Assembly: GCA_037127315.1 (NCBI GenBank)
Contig: JBBBDQ010001279.1
Coordinates: 315,001 to 379,000 of the forward strand
Source: Ascarosepion bandense
Taxonomy: Eukaryota > Mollusca > Cephalopoda > Sepiida > Sepiidae
Length of the DNA: 64,000 nucleotides
Reading direction: 5' to 3'
The position numbers and the translations under genes are program-made. The notes below the pieces were generated by a model. That model saw only the letters and a list, made by a program, of their open reading frames with translations, was not told the origin of the DNA and did not search any database. This document shows positions 54,100-63,669 of this stretch, in pieces. How positions within the stretch are numbered: the first letter of the stretch is position 1; the number at the start of each line of letters is the position of its first letter.

Positions 54100-54300
54100 A
54101 GTTGTGAAGAACCATGATCTCTCAAGTCCTGAAGAGATACGGCGCTTTTCTCCAATTGTAAGTTCTGGGCTAATCGAACCTCCTTTCGAAATGGCTCGAG
54201 TTTTCCTAGCAGTTCAAATAGTTCCTTGTGTTGTAATTTGTCAAATGCTTTTGTGTCCGTTACTTTGCTTCTATTTCTGTCGATTCCACTCGTTATTATT
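54100..54300 (-). pseudogene. Group-2 LINE reverse transcriptase, central fragment
   Basis: DTKAFDKLQHKELFELLGKL then EPFRKEVRLAQNLQLEKSA resembles RT domain A and what follows in group-2 LINEs (a D-x-x-x-A-F-D pattern, in which the first D would be catalytic). It is enclosed by the foldback and has no ends of its own. Confidence 0.6.
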
Positions 54301-54596
54301 CTCACAGCAGCTCGCACATGAGGGACGGGAAATAGGCAGATCCAAATATGTACGGTTTTGCGACACCACCTTTCCAAACTGTATACTTGTGACTTGTTTC
54401 AAATTACATTTCAATTTTTCTCATTCCGCACATAAGAAAATGCAGACGCATTTAAATTTAGAGTTTTTCAGTAGAAAAAATGTATTTCAAGATCATCAAA
54501 CGTGACAGACCAACGATATGTTCATATATTGTTTACTATCAATAACCGTGAATTTTTCAGGCTTTTCCTATTTGAATTGTATTCGTTAATCGTTTT

Positions 54597-54712
54597 AGTC
54601 AGTTAAGAGCCATACGTGATACACGTTTGAGTGGTTATACCTTGAAAGACTGACAGAAGATTTTCCCGCAGTAAATTGTTATTACTTTCTGTGGTAGACT
54701 GGTTTTCCAACC
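54597..54712 (-). mobile_element. SINE family 1 fragment
   Basis: CAGTTAAGAGCCATACGTGA, TTTTCCCGCAGTAAATTGTT and TTTCTGTGGTAGACTGG: the 3' half on the minus strand, ending directly at the right foldback arm. Confidence 0.8.
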
Positions 54713-54969
54713 ACTTTAGTGCGTTCACTTTCGCACCTTTTGGAAAAATCATGACTTTGTCTCTTTTCCTCCTCTCTAGCTATGGCTTAAATAGTATGGC
54801 ACACTACTCTTTTTTTTTCTAGGTTGTAGCCATCTCCTTCAGGGTGTAGGCGATTTGGAAGATTGACGTATGGAATTTGAGCAGGGAAAATTTAACGTGT
54901 TGCATATAAGCAGTGTATACACCGAAAGAACTCAATTCATTTCTGAAGAGTAATGCATATATCACAGAA

Positions 54970-55317
54970 GTTTTTTTTTTTTTTTTTTTTTTAATCATAT
55001 CACCCCAAGCAAGGCGGTAACGCCACTGATGTGCAGGGGGCTACATAAGAGTGAGAAGATTAGAAAAGAGAAAAACCGGAAACCGCATCCTAAACAGGAA
55101 ACAAGGGATAAGCCTCTTCACCTGTTCAATAGACGTGGGTGGAGTGTGAACCGGGCGATAGTTTAGTCTATCTACTCCAATTGAAAAAACAGTGAGAAGA
55201 TTAGAAAAGAAAAACCGGAAACCGCATCCTAAACAGGAAACAAGGGATAAGCCTCTTCACCTGTTCAATAGACGTGGGTGGAGTGTGAACCGGGCGATAG
55301 TTTAGTCTATCTACTGG
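54970..55317 (-). mobile_element. Short LINE-tailed element with duplicated head
   Basis: T-run and tail at 54970-55046 (CACCCCAAGCAAGGCGGTAA, CGCCACTGATGTGCAGGGGG), then the body on the minus strand. The head segment beginning GTGAGAAGATTAGAAAAG is present twice, at 55051 and 55192, a 141-bp tandem duplication. Both head copies end in TAGTTTAGTCTATCTACT. Confidence 0.78.
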
Positions 55318-55389
55318 AAACTGTTTTTAAAATGTTCTTCTCTAGAGAGCTCAGCCGTAATGAGAGCATAATACATAGCCTAATACATC

Positions 55390-55520
55390 CACATACAAGC
55401 CTGTTTCGCTTTATCACAGCTTATCAGTATGACTAGACACATCCACGTGCTTCTGGTCGGGATCAAAACTGGATTTGGTGTCAGTCGGAGTCGCTGCCCC
55501 CTAAGCCATAGGTGCATGGA
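55390..55520 (-). mobile_element. tRNA-like SINE (family 2)
   Basis: Minus strand: a tRNA-like part near 55450-55515 (TATGGCTTAGGGGGCAGCGA ... TTTTGATCCCGACC), then CATACTGATAAGCTGTGATA and AAGCGAAACAGGC. More diverged than the other copies. Confidence 0.65.
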
Positions 55521-55534
55521 ATCAGAAATCGTTT

Positions 55535-55925
55535 TACTCCAAGCAAACCAGTACTGTCATTGATGCGCAGGGGCTACATGAGAGGAAAGCGAAAAAAGAG
55601 GAACAGGTTACAAGGGGTATCAGAGAATGGATATAAGAAGGGCGAGAATACTGGTGTGAAGAGGGTTACGTGAGAGTAGACCGAAAAGGGAAAAGAATAA
55701 GATACGGGGGAGGTCGGAAGAAGGATAAGAGAAAGATAGCAATCAAGGAGATAAATGATCGCAATTGACGTTGCACCTAAATTCTTGGCGATTGTAGCTA
55801 TCAGGGAAGCAAGTATACGGAAGAAAGTTCCATGGGTAGGAAGTGCGAGAAAAGAAACTATTACATTAGAAGTGACGGTGACATTTAACTGCTTTGGCTG
55901 TAAAAATGTTTACTAGCAATACCTG
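55535..55925 (-). pseudogene. Group-1 LINE 3' fragment
   Basis: Tail remains near 55540-55580 (CAGTACTGTCATTGATGCGC), then the protein end on the minus strand (PDSYNRQEFRCNVNC, FLFSHFLPMELSS) near 55770-55880. Confidence 0.7.
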
Positions 55926-55984
55926 TGGAATTTTCACGTTTTTCCTATTTAAATTTTATTTGTTAATTATTTACTTGTTACAAA

Positions 55985-56222
55985 TTGGAGTAGATAGATC
56001 TAATTGGAGTAGATAGATCTTAATTGGAGTAGATAGATCTATCTATCGCCCGGTTCACACTCCACCCATGTCTATTGAACAGGTTAAGAGGCTCATCCCT
56101 TGTTCCCTGTTTAGGATATGGTTTCCGGCTTTCTCTTTTCCGATCTTTTCACTATTACGTAGCCCCCTGCACATCAGTGGCGTTACCGCCTTGCTCGGGG
56201 TGATACGATTAAAAAAAAAAAA
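55985..56222 (+). mobile_element. Short LINE-tailed element, near complete
   Basis: The 5' end AATTGGAGTAGATAGATCT is present in three tandem copies (55985-56042). Then CTATCGCCCGGTTCACACTC, AACAGGTTAAGAGGCTCATC, TTCCGGCTTTCTCTTTTCCG and the LINE tail (CCCCCTGCACATCAGTGGCG, GCTCGGGGTGATACGATT), A12. About 235 bp, no open frame. Confidence 0.8.
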
Positions 56223-56344
56223 ATACGGTTTCATTTTTTCCCTATTTCATGCAAAACAAAAAGAAAAATAATTATTGACAGAGGTATATAAATTTAGATT
56301 TTTTATTTTTAACAGTAAAAAATAAACTTGAAGGTTAAGGAACA

Positions 56345-56403
56345 TCTAGCACATTTATAAATCTACCATTTGTCCTTGCATTGAATATTGCTGCCATATC
56401 TGG
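56345..56403 (+). pseudogene. 59-bp group-1 LINE fragment
   Basis: HIYKSTICPCIEYCCHIW, the most conserved RT C-terminal block, isolated at the edge of the 5S-derived array. Confidence 0.65.
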
Positions 56404-56423
56404 TGTATCATTCCAGCTATAAT

Positions 56424-57275
56424 AACTGGTATTTCAACGTGATATGGCCGTAATCCCGTTATGTCACGCAGTAATCCAAGCTTACAGCACTTGTTATTCC
56501 GAAGCGGCCACCCATCTTGGTACTGACGAAGTTTGACGTTACTCAACTTAGTTGATCGTATGAGAAGCGGTATTGCAGATATATATGACCGTGATCCCAT
56601 TATGCTAAAACTAAGATTACCGCACTTGTTATTCCGAAGCGGTCACCCATCTAGGTACTGACGATATCTGACGTTGCTGCACTTCTGTGATCGTACAAGA
56701 ACGATATATGCGGGTAAGCCCATTATGCCACCTTCAAATCCAAGCTTATAGCACCTGTTATTTCCAAGCGGTCACACATCTAGGCACTGACGAAGTTCAA
56801 TATTGCTCCACTTTTGTTGATGGTATGAGAACCGGTATTTCAACGTGATGTGACCGTAAACCTATTATGCCACCTACAAATCCATGCTTACTGCACCTGT
56901 TATTACCAAGCGGTCACCCATCTAGAAACAGACGAGTTGCTCCACTTAGCTGATCGTATGAGAACCGTTAGTTCAAATGATATAGCCGTAAGACCATTAT
57001 GCCACCTACAAATTCAAGCTGATAACACCTGTTATTTCCAACCGGTCGCCCATCTAGGTACTGACGAGTTTCAATGTTGCTCCACTTAGCTGATCGTATG
57101 AGAACCTGTATTTCCACGTGATACAGCCGTAAGACCATTATGCCATCCACAAATCCATGCTTACTGCTTATTCCCAAGCGATCATCCATCTAGGTACTGA
57201 CGAGGTTCGATGTTGCTCCACTTTAGGTGATGATATGAGAACCGGTATTTCAACGTGATATAGCCGTAAGCTCAC
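56424..57275 (-). repeat. Tandem array of six 5S rRNA-derived units
   Basis: On the minus strand each unit of about 135 bp reads like 5S rRNA: a CTTACGGCTATATCA-like 5' end, GATCAGCTAAGTGGAGCAAC, the box-C block CAGTACCTAGATGGGTGACC, and AACAGGTGCAGTAAGC. The box-C block falls at about 56505, 56640, 56769, 56911, 57043 and 57179. Units are joined by a linker of about 22 bp (ATGGATTTGTAGGTGGCATA) that matches the start of the tRNA-like part of the chimeric SINE at 51762. Units are diverged from one another, so they are unlikely to be functional 5S genes. Confidence 0.82.
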
Positions 57276-57289
57276 AGCTGTATAGAGGA

Positions 57290-57840
57290 AAACTGTTACG
57301 ACCTTTTTCACTTATTAACAACTCCTTTCTCTCATAATTATGATAATGAGGCCAATAATATTATTTTAATTAGCCTATCTCTCTCATTTTCTCATCTGTC
57401 TCATTTGTACATTGACGCTTTACATATTTATTTAACCGAGCCTCCAATTTTTATGGTCTTATTTTTACGTTACTCTAATGGACAATGTTTCATAATGTGT
57501 GTGTGCTGTTTATTAGCACGTGATAGGCCTATGTTGTTGATTTGTGCCAATTACGTAAACCAAAATAACGCCAATTGCAAGAAAAGCGTGTGTAATATTG
57601 GCAGACAAGATGGCGTCGCGCTGTCAAATTAACGCACGGTCCTTTGCAAGGTGATGAACTGATTAGAAGACTGAACAAAACGAATAGACAAGAAAAATAT
57701 GAAAATGAAATATTATTAAGAGTGTAACAGTTTCGTACATATTTTTTATTGATGAAAATCAATTTTCTACTACTGCGTAAAACTTTTTAAAAACAGGTCA
57801 CTGGAAATTTATCAGGCAAAAATGAGACATCCATAGATAT
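57290..57840. other. No recognised element
   Basis: Ordinary AT-rich sequence. A 75-codon frame (57405-57632) has no recognisable domain. Confidence 0.5.
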
Positions 57841-57847
57841 GAGCAGA

Positions 57848-57849
57848 CT

Positions 57850-57907
<58 letters not shown>

Positions 57908-57917
57908 GAACAGGCTG

Positions 57918-57980
<63 letters not shown>

Positions 57981-57990
57981 GAACAGGCTG

Positions 57991-58053
<63 letters not shown>

Positions 58054-58065
58054 GAACAGGCTGAA

Positions 58066-58138
<73 letters not shown>

Positions 58139-58153
58139 GAACAGGCTGAGATG

Positions 58154-58196
<43 letters not shown>

Positions 58197-58206
58197 GAAC
58201 AGGCTG

Positions 58207-58279
<73 letters not shown>

Positions 58280-58280
58280 T
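57848..58280 (+). repeat. (GATA)n array with a repeated spacer
   Basis: GATA blocks separated five times by the spacer ATGAACAGGCTGAGA, at intervals of roughly 58-85 bp, so GATA block plus spacer is itself duplicated. Confidence 0.97.
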
Positions 58281-58314
58281 GACAGAGAGAGAGTCAAAAA
58301 CATACACACATTTA

Positions 58315-58400
58315 AAAGGGCACCTGAATTCCTGGCACCTGAAGAAGGCCGAAAGAGCCAAAACGTCATTCGTCTTCTTTCTTTTCAATTTTGATTAAGA
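58315..58400 (+). mobile_element. Penelope-like terminal fragment
   Basis: GCACCTGAAGAAGGCCGAAA followed by GAGCCAAAACGTCATTCGTC resembles the GAAG...GCCGAAACGT motif found at PLE termini. No coding part is attached. Confidence 0.5.
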
Positions 58401-58690
58401 ATTTTTAAAATAAATTTTCGACTTCCATAAAACGTGGCAATATTAATCATTTTTCTTTTGGTCGAAAATTTGGGTCGAGTTGAACATTGGAATAAACCAG
58501 CGTAATTGTTTACCGGTAGAGAAATTTGATCTAAACAATAGTTAGGCCGTTATATTTGGGTCATCAAAAAACAATGGAGGTAAATGAAATAATAATTTTT
58601 GATAAAGAAGATTTTAGAGTAGATTGAATCTCGAAATGTATTTGTTTACCAGTGGTGAAATCTAATCCAGGCATAAGATATGCCCATTTA
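58400..58690. other. No recognised element
   Basis: AT-rich sequence without open frames or repeats that I can name. Confidence 0.5.
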
Positions 58691-58784
58691 ATTTGGAGGT
58701 CACATGATTTTTGGCTGTAGCAACAAACACCCGTGATCACTTGTGTAGAGTACGTGAATACCCTGGCTTATAACCCGCCGGTTA

Positions 58785-59127
58785 CCTATATATGCGCGTC
58801 GTAATTCTGAAGTTGAGAGAGTCGGTCCACGACCGTAGAAGCTTACGGTGTCATCGGTTTCCCCGACGAGGTGGGGTTCTGACAAGAGAGACCAGAATCG
58901 TGTGAGTGAAGGGATCACCACCCCGCTAGAGTAAGGTTGCTGACAATTTGGACCAATCAACCTCCTAACCGAAGACGTCTTTGTATGAAAAAGGTAAGTA
59001 AAATATATTTTATATTTTACTTCTATTTGGTCCTATTGTTTCAGCCGGAGGATTGTCGCCGATTGTATTTGTTGTGTGGTGACAACGAAAAGACAAAGAA
59101 GAGGAAGAAGAAAATTATGAAGTGATT
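58785..59127 (+). other. Possible transcription unit with a short intron (speculative)
   Basis: A TATA-like TATATATGCGCG lies at about 58787. From 58937 a frame reads MLTIWTNQPPNRRRLCMKK and meets GTAAGT at 58994. A T-rich tract ending TTGTTTCAG (59044) follows, and the next exon would continue in frame as PEDCRRLYLLCGDNEKTKKR and a basic end, stopping near 59125. The 51-bp intron has both consensus splice ends. The product of about 45 residues has no recognised domain and could equally be chance or a leader of an LTR element. Confidence 0.25.
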
Positions 59128-59461
59128 ATATGAAACTGATGTTTTGTGAAAAGCTCGGATTGAGTAGTTCCCGATAAGAAGATTTATGATTTGAAAAGTT
59201 TAAGCGTCGAACCGAATTTGTTGCGGATTGTTGAAATTTAATAGTCGCCGAAGTAACGTCGTTATAGCAGTCGCATTGAAAACTGCTGAGTATATGAAGC
59301 TTAATGTCGTCACTAGTCCGACACCATCTGAATTGCATCATCTGTCGTTGTTCTGCACCTTGGTAAGATACGTGGTCCCCGCGTTTTATTTGAGAAGAAT
59401 TGACTCCGTCAAAAGAGTCTGGAGAACATTGTTGAAAAGAGTTACATCTATCTTCTGAGAC

Positions 59462-59805
59462 GATTTAACAACAATATCCTGGACCGAGCATGTGAGCAAT
59501 GACGAGGTTCTGAAAATGATGGAAACGAAAATATTGATACATCAGGAAGAGACAATTAAAGTTCCTGAGACATGCAATGAGGAAGGAGGGCTTGCAGAAC
59601 CTGATATTAACAGGCCAGATAGAGGGGAAAAGAGACAAAGGAAAGCAGCGGATAACATATTTAAAAGGCCTGAGCAGGTGGATGACAGAACGGGGTCTGA
59701 GAGACGTTACAGGAGAAAGCGTGCTAAGAGCCACCAGGGATAGAGAGATGTAGAAGGCCATGATCGCCTACGTCCTGAAGGGACAAGGTACATAAAAAAG
59801 AAGAA
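59462..59805 (+). pseudogene. Group-2 LINE post-RT fragment
   Basis: WTEHVSNDEVLKMMETKILI, then in broken frames VPETCNEEGGLAEPDI, and an end resembling the family's AMIAYVLKGHGT near 59755. Same segment as 35615-36005. Ends about 10 bp before a CA/CT microsatellite. Confidence 0.75.
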
Positions 59806-59813
59806 CTACTATG

Positions 59814-59885
<72 letters not shown>
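59814..59885 (+). repeat. (AC)n(CT)n microsatellite
   Basis: About 14 AC units followed by about 22 CT units. The 59890-60385 stretch after it holds no recognised element. Confidence 0.97.
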
Positions 59886-59888
<3 letters not shown>

Positions 59889-60387
59889 TAGAATCCCGTG
59901 TGTGAGTTGTTATGTTAAACATTTTTACTTTCAGCAACCTTTTTCTTTTTTTTATTCTTTTCTTGTATATAAAAGACATTAACAGTTCACCCATCGAACA
60001 GTTGTTTGTTCGGCTTTCTACGGATATTATTTTTTCTTCTTTCTATTTCCTTTTACTGTATTCTAAATGTTTAACATCGGATCCCCCAGCCGTGTCTATA
60101 TCTTCAGTCGACTGTGAACGAACAACACATCTGCTTTCTGGATCTAATAATCACAACGTGGACAGGAAGCAGATTTAAACCAGTGAGCCGGTTGAATGGC
60201 CTGCGGATGCTCAAGGACCTATGGCCAACCACTTGAGTTCGGTTAAGACCGAATAGACATCTCAACCCGAAGAGGAAGACGCCGAAGGTTGAGAGGCCAG
60301 AATGGAAGAGTAAGGTCTAGTGCACGTTGACCCATGGGAATAACCCGAGGGGCGAGAATGTTAAACTTCGTTCCATCGTGACAGAGT

Positions 60388-60443
<56 letters not shown>

Positions 60444-60458
60444 TAAACAAAATGACAC

Positions 60459-60503
<45 letters not shown>

Positions 60504-60516
60504 TAAACAAAGTGAC

Positions 60517-60551
<35 letters not shown>

Positions 60552-60564
60552 TAAACAAAATGAC

Positions 60565-60609
<45 letters not shown>

Positions 60610-60630
60610 ACAGGTAGATAATGAACAGGC

Positions 60631-60690
<60 letters not shown>

Positions 60691-60709
60691 AATAAAATGA
60701 AACAAAATG

Positions 60710-60764
<55 letters not shown>

Positions 60765-60796
60765 AACAAACAAACAAACAAACAAACAAACAAACT

Positions 60797-60852
<56 letters not shown>
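60388..60852 (+). repeat. (GATA)n array with (ACAA)n and spacers
   Basis: GATA blocks separated by ATAAACAAAATGACA-type spacers (three times), one ATGAACAGGCT spacer shared with the 57.9-kb array, and an (AAAC)n run near 60762-60793. Confidence 0.96.
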
Positions 60853-61120
60853 GAACAGATTGAGATTGACAGGGTCAGTGCAGTATATGTATGCAAGGCC
60901 AAACTGTTGATCCTTTACGCATCAGGTCAGGGTTCTTTTATCTGTACATTCCGTCAAAGATATAACATATAAGAAAAACTATGGGCAATTTTGTTAACCA
61001 CCTTTCTGTCAGTGTGTTTGCATGTTTATAACGTCTGTTTTGATAAAATTATCTATGTGTATAAATCTATTTTAGGCGTGTTGAGATTCCTTACTAAATG
61101 CAGATTAGTAGGACAATTGC

Positions 61121-61165
<45 letters not shown>
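61121..61165 (+). repeat. (ATCT)n microsatellite
   Basis: About 11 units, the opposite-strand phase of the GATA repeats. Confidence 0.97.
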
Positions 61166-61324
61166 AGAAGAAAATTAAGGCAGACACATTATTTCATGGT
61201 AAATCGGAAATGATAAGACTATTTCAGGCAAACCATCATCAGCTTCCGTCTTTATTGTACAGAAGATTTTACACAAATCTCTATCTACCTACATATACAT
61301 ATATATACAGCTATGAATACTGTA

Positions 61325-61370
<46 letters not shown>

Positions 61371-61377
61371 CTATGAA

Positions 61378-61420
<43 letters not shown>
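61325..61420 (+). repeat. (TA)n microsatellite, two blocks
   Basis: Two TA tracts separated by AGCTATGAATACTATA, a phrase also found just before the first tract. Confidence 0.96.
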
Positions 61421-61421
<1 letters not shown>

Positions 61422-61702
61422 GTAGATTACCATAAGAGTTCGTTTAAATACCAAAAATATAGCCATCGTACTGAGTTAGCTACTTATGTATGGAATCTTA
61501 AAAATAATATTGAAAAAGACCCCATTCTTAAATGGCAAATAATTAAAAAAATGCTCAAATTATAAAGTAGGTAGCAAGTTCTGCCAGCTTTGTGGGGAGG
61601 AAAAATTAGCCATAGCGCAGTTTGAACCCACACAGAACTTCCTAAATTCTAAAACCGAAATCCTTAATAGATGTAAACACATAAAAAATTGCTTACTAAA
61701 AT
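61419..61702 (+). pseudogene. Penelope-like element endonuclease C-terminus
   Basis: The frame reads RTELATYVWNLKNNIEKDP and LKWQIIKK, then shifts by one base in an A-run (about 61546), and continues GSKFCQLCGEEKLAI, LNSKTEILNRCKHIKN to a stop at 61700. The pattern (x-T-E-L-x-x-Y-V/I-W-x-L-K followed by C-x-L-C-x-E-E/K and a C-x-H near the end) is what I expect after the GIY-YIG nuclease of some PLEs. The nuclease core itself is lost to the TA tract. Confidence 0.6.
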
Positions 61703-61707
61703 AGGTC

Positions 61708-61710
61708 TTT

Positions 61711-61749
<39 letters not shown>

Positions 61750-61750
61750 T
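61708..61750 (+). repeat. (TTG)n microsatellite
   Basis: About 12 TTG units directly after the PLE remnant. Confidence 0.96.
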
Positions 61751-61959
61751 GTAATAAAGGTTGTTTTACCCTGATTTAATTTGGTTTCTTCTTTTGAGCT
61801 CTATATTATTTTTTAATCATATCACCCCAAGCAAGGCATTCCACTGCCACTATAGCGCAGGGGGTTACATAGGGCGACTGGGTATAGGAAATGTCAGAAA
61901 GAGGGTGATAGACGAGTTAGGATGTACATAGGGAGAGAGTTGGAGAGAATGGGTGTGAG

Positions 61960-62682
61960 TTAGTGTGTTAGGAGGTGTCTATTGACCCTACATTTAAAAC
62001 CCTGGAGGTTGTAGCCGTCGAGGAAGCAAGCATTCGGAAGGGAATTCCACAGGCGGGACGTGCGAGAAAAGAAGCTGTTGGAATAGAAATTGTGGTTACA
62101 TTTCATCGGTTTCACTGTAAAATGGTGGGACCTAGTTGCCAATCTAGTATCTCGTGCAAATTCACACTTAGGGGGCACCAGTGATTTAAGTTCATCAGAG
62201 CAGAAGCCATGAAAGTATTTATAGAAGAGGCACAGGGAAGCCACTTCACGCCGGTGAGAGAGTGACTGCAGGCGGTCAGCTAAGTCGGTATCAATCACAT
62301 TACAAATTCTTCGCTGTATTTTGTCAAGAACCCCGAGGAGAATAGCAGGGGCACCCGACCAGATGTGGCAACAGTAGTCAAAACAAGGACGGATGGTAGA
62401 TTTATATAAGTGCAGGATAGATTCAGACGGAAAGAACTTCCGGGCCCTGCACAGAGAGCTGACTTTCATAGCAGCGGATTTAGCAATGGATTCGACGTAG
62501 TCATTCCACTTGAGGCCCGCTGAGAGTGTCAGGCCAAGTAGGCGTAGTGTTTTACTCTCTGGGAGGCAAGCCTGTTCCATGCTAATGGGCGGGAGGTGCG
62601 GTTGTCTGTGGTGGTTAATTGACAGCGGCTTCGTTTTGAAAGAATTGAATTTTACGAGCCATTTCTTACCCCAATCCACCAC
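61960..62682 (-). pseudogene. LINE reverse transcriptase, C-terminal half
   Basis: 240 codons in the same frame as the next entry, separated from it by one TAG (62704-62706). It contains LLGLTLSAGLKWNDYVES, LYKSTIRPCFDYCCHIWSGA, ASLCLFYKYFHGFCSDEL and FSRTSRLWNSLPNACFLDGY, ending RVNRHLLTH. Its end matches the end of 4222-5184 (RVNRHLLSH), so this is the natural C-terminus. Confidence 0.85.
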
Positions 62683-62703
62683 GGTTTGGAGGTCCTTTTC
62701 AAG

Positions 62704-63669
62704 CTAGACCGCGAGGTTCGCCTTGTCATCGACACCGGATTTTTGATCGAGGCGAGCGTAAACTGTGGTATCATCGGCGTACATGCCTACTTGTGATCTT
62801 ATGTCATCGGGGAGGATATCATTGATATAGATTAGAAAGAGCATAGGACCTAGGATAGAGCCTTGGGGGACACCCGCGTTTGTAAGGTAGTTCTGGGAGG
62901 CATGTCCGTTTAATACCACCTTCAGTGTGCGGTTAGAGAGGAATGACTGGATTAAGTCCAACAAAAGTCCGGTAATGCCGTAGCTTCGCAGTTTCCGTAG
63001 AAGGCCGGCATGCCATACTCTGTCGAATGCTTTAGCGATATCCAAGGCGACAGTTCGGGCTTCACCATTCTTGTCGAGAGCCTGATATATATACTCGGTG
63101 ATGGTCGTTAGCATATAAGCAGTAGATCTGGTGAAGCGGAAGCCATACTGTTTGTCCGAGAGGAGCCCGTGGGCCGTGAGATGCAGAACGACCTCGGCAT
63201 TGATAATGGCTTCGAACACTTTGCCGAAGATCGGAAGAAGGCTGATAGAGCGGTAATTTGCGGGGTCCAAGGGTTCAGCAGTGTTCTTGAATATTGGAAC
63301 CACAGAAGAAGACTTCCAACAGGCAGGAAAGCAGGAGGAAGATAGGTAGAGGTTGTAGAGCTTAGAAAGGACAGAGGAGAGTTCAGGGGCATATTTCTTC
63401 AAGACTATGATTGGGATTCCGTCCCCACCACTCGCTTTGTGAGGGTCAAGTTTTGAGATTATGCTAGAAATCAGCGAGGGCATGATGTGGACGTCATTCA
63501 GTTGGGCCTCAGTTCTAGATGGGAAATCGGGTGTCTGGACTCCAGACGAATCCAGACTCGAATTGGTCGAGAATCTACGGGCAAAGCATTCAGCCTTGTC
63601 TGCTGAGGAGGTGAGGACCTCAAACTCGTTGATTAGTGGGGGTATTGAGGACTTACTCTTGTTTAGCAC
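62704..63669 (-). pseudogene. LINE reverse transcriptase, catalytic part
   Basis: 321 codons with the full set of RT signatures: DPHKASGGDGIPIIVLK, PANYRSISLLPIFGKVFEAI, LSDKQYGFRFTRST, domain A ALDIAKAFDRVWH (catalytic D), domain B GVPQGSILGPMLF and domain C MYADDTTVYAR. It ends at an in-frame TAG that interrupts the ...NLAVxLEKDLQ segment; the other copies keep this segment open (ANLAAEIEKDLQ at 12.3 kb). Upstream the same frame continues past a TAA at 63688-63690 to the window edge (HQNHFFRLYRNHGSNQNRRL). With two stops it is inactive as it stands. Confidence 0.88.

Larger units (their letters stand above)
53889..54852. repeat. Large foldback with about 133-bp arms
   Basis: 53889-54022 is repeated in inverted orientation at 54720-54852 with very few differences (GCCTACACCCTGAAGGAGAT, GTGTGCCATACTATTTAAGC, GACAAAGTCATGATTTTTCC). 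The arms combine a group-2 LINE 3' end with a SINE-like central block (GCTATGGCTTAAATAG). The 700-bp interior holds LINE and SINE pieces. Confidence 0.9.

Noticed and set aside
56424..57275. Functional 5S rRNA gene cluster
   Set aside because: Units differ from each other at many conserved positions and have almost no spacer, unlike active clusters.
57798..58388. Ile-Tyr-Leu-Ser repeat proteins
   Set aside because: Translation of the complement of GATA repeats. Overlapping frames give the same pattern, so none is a gene.
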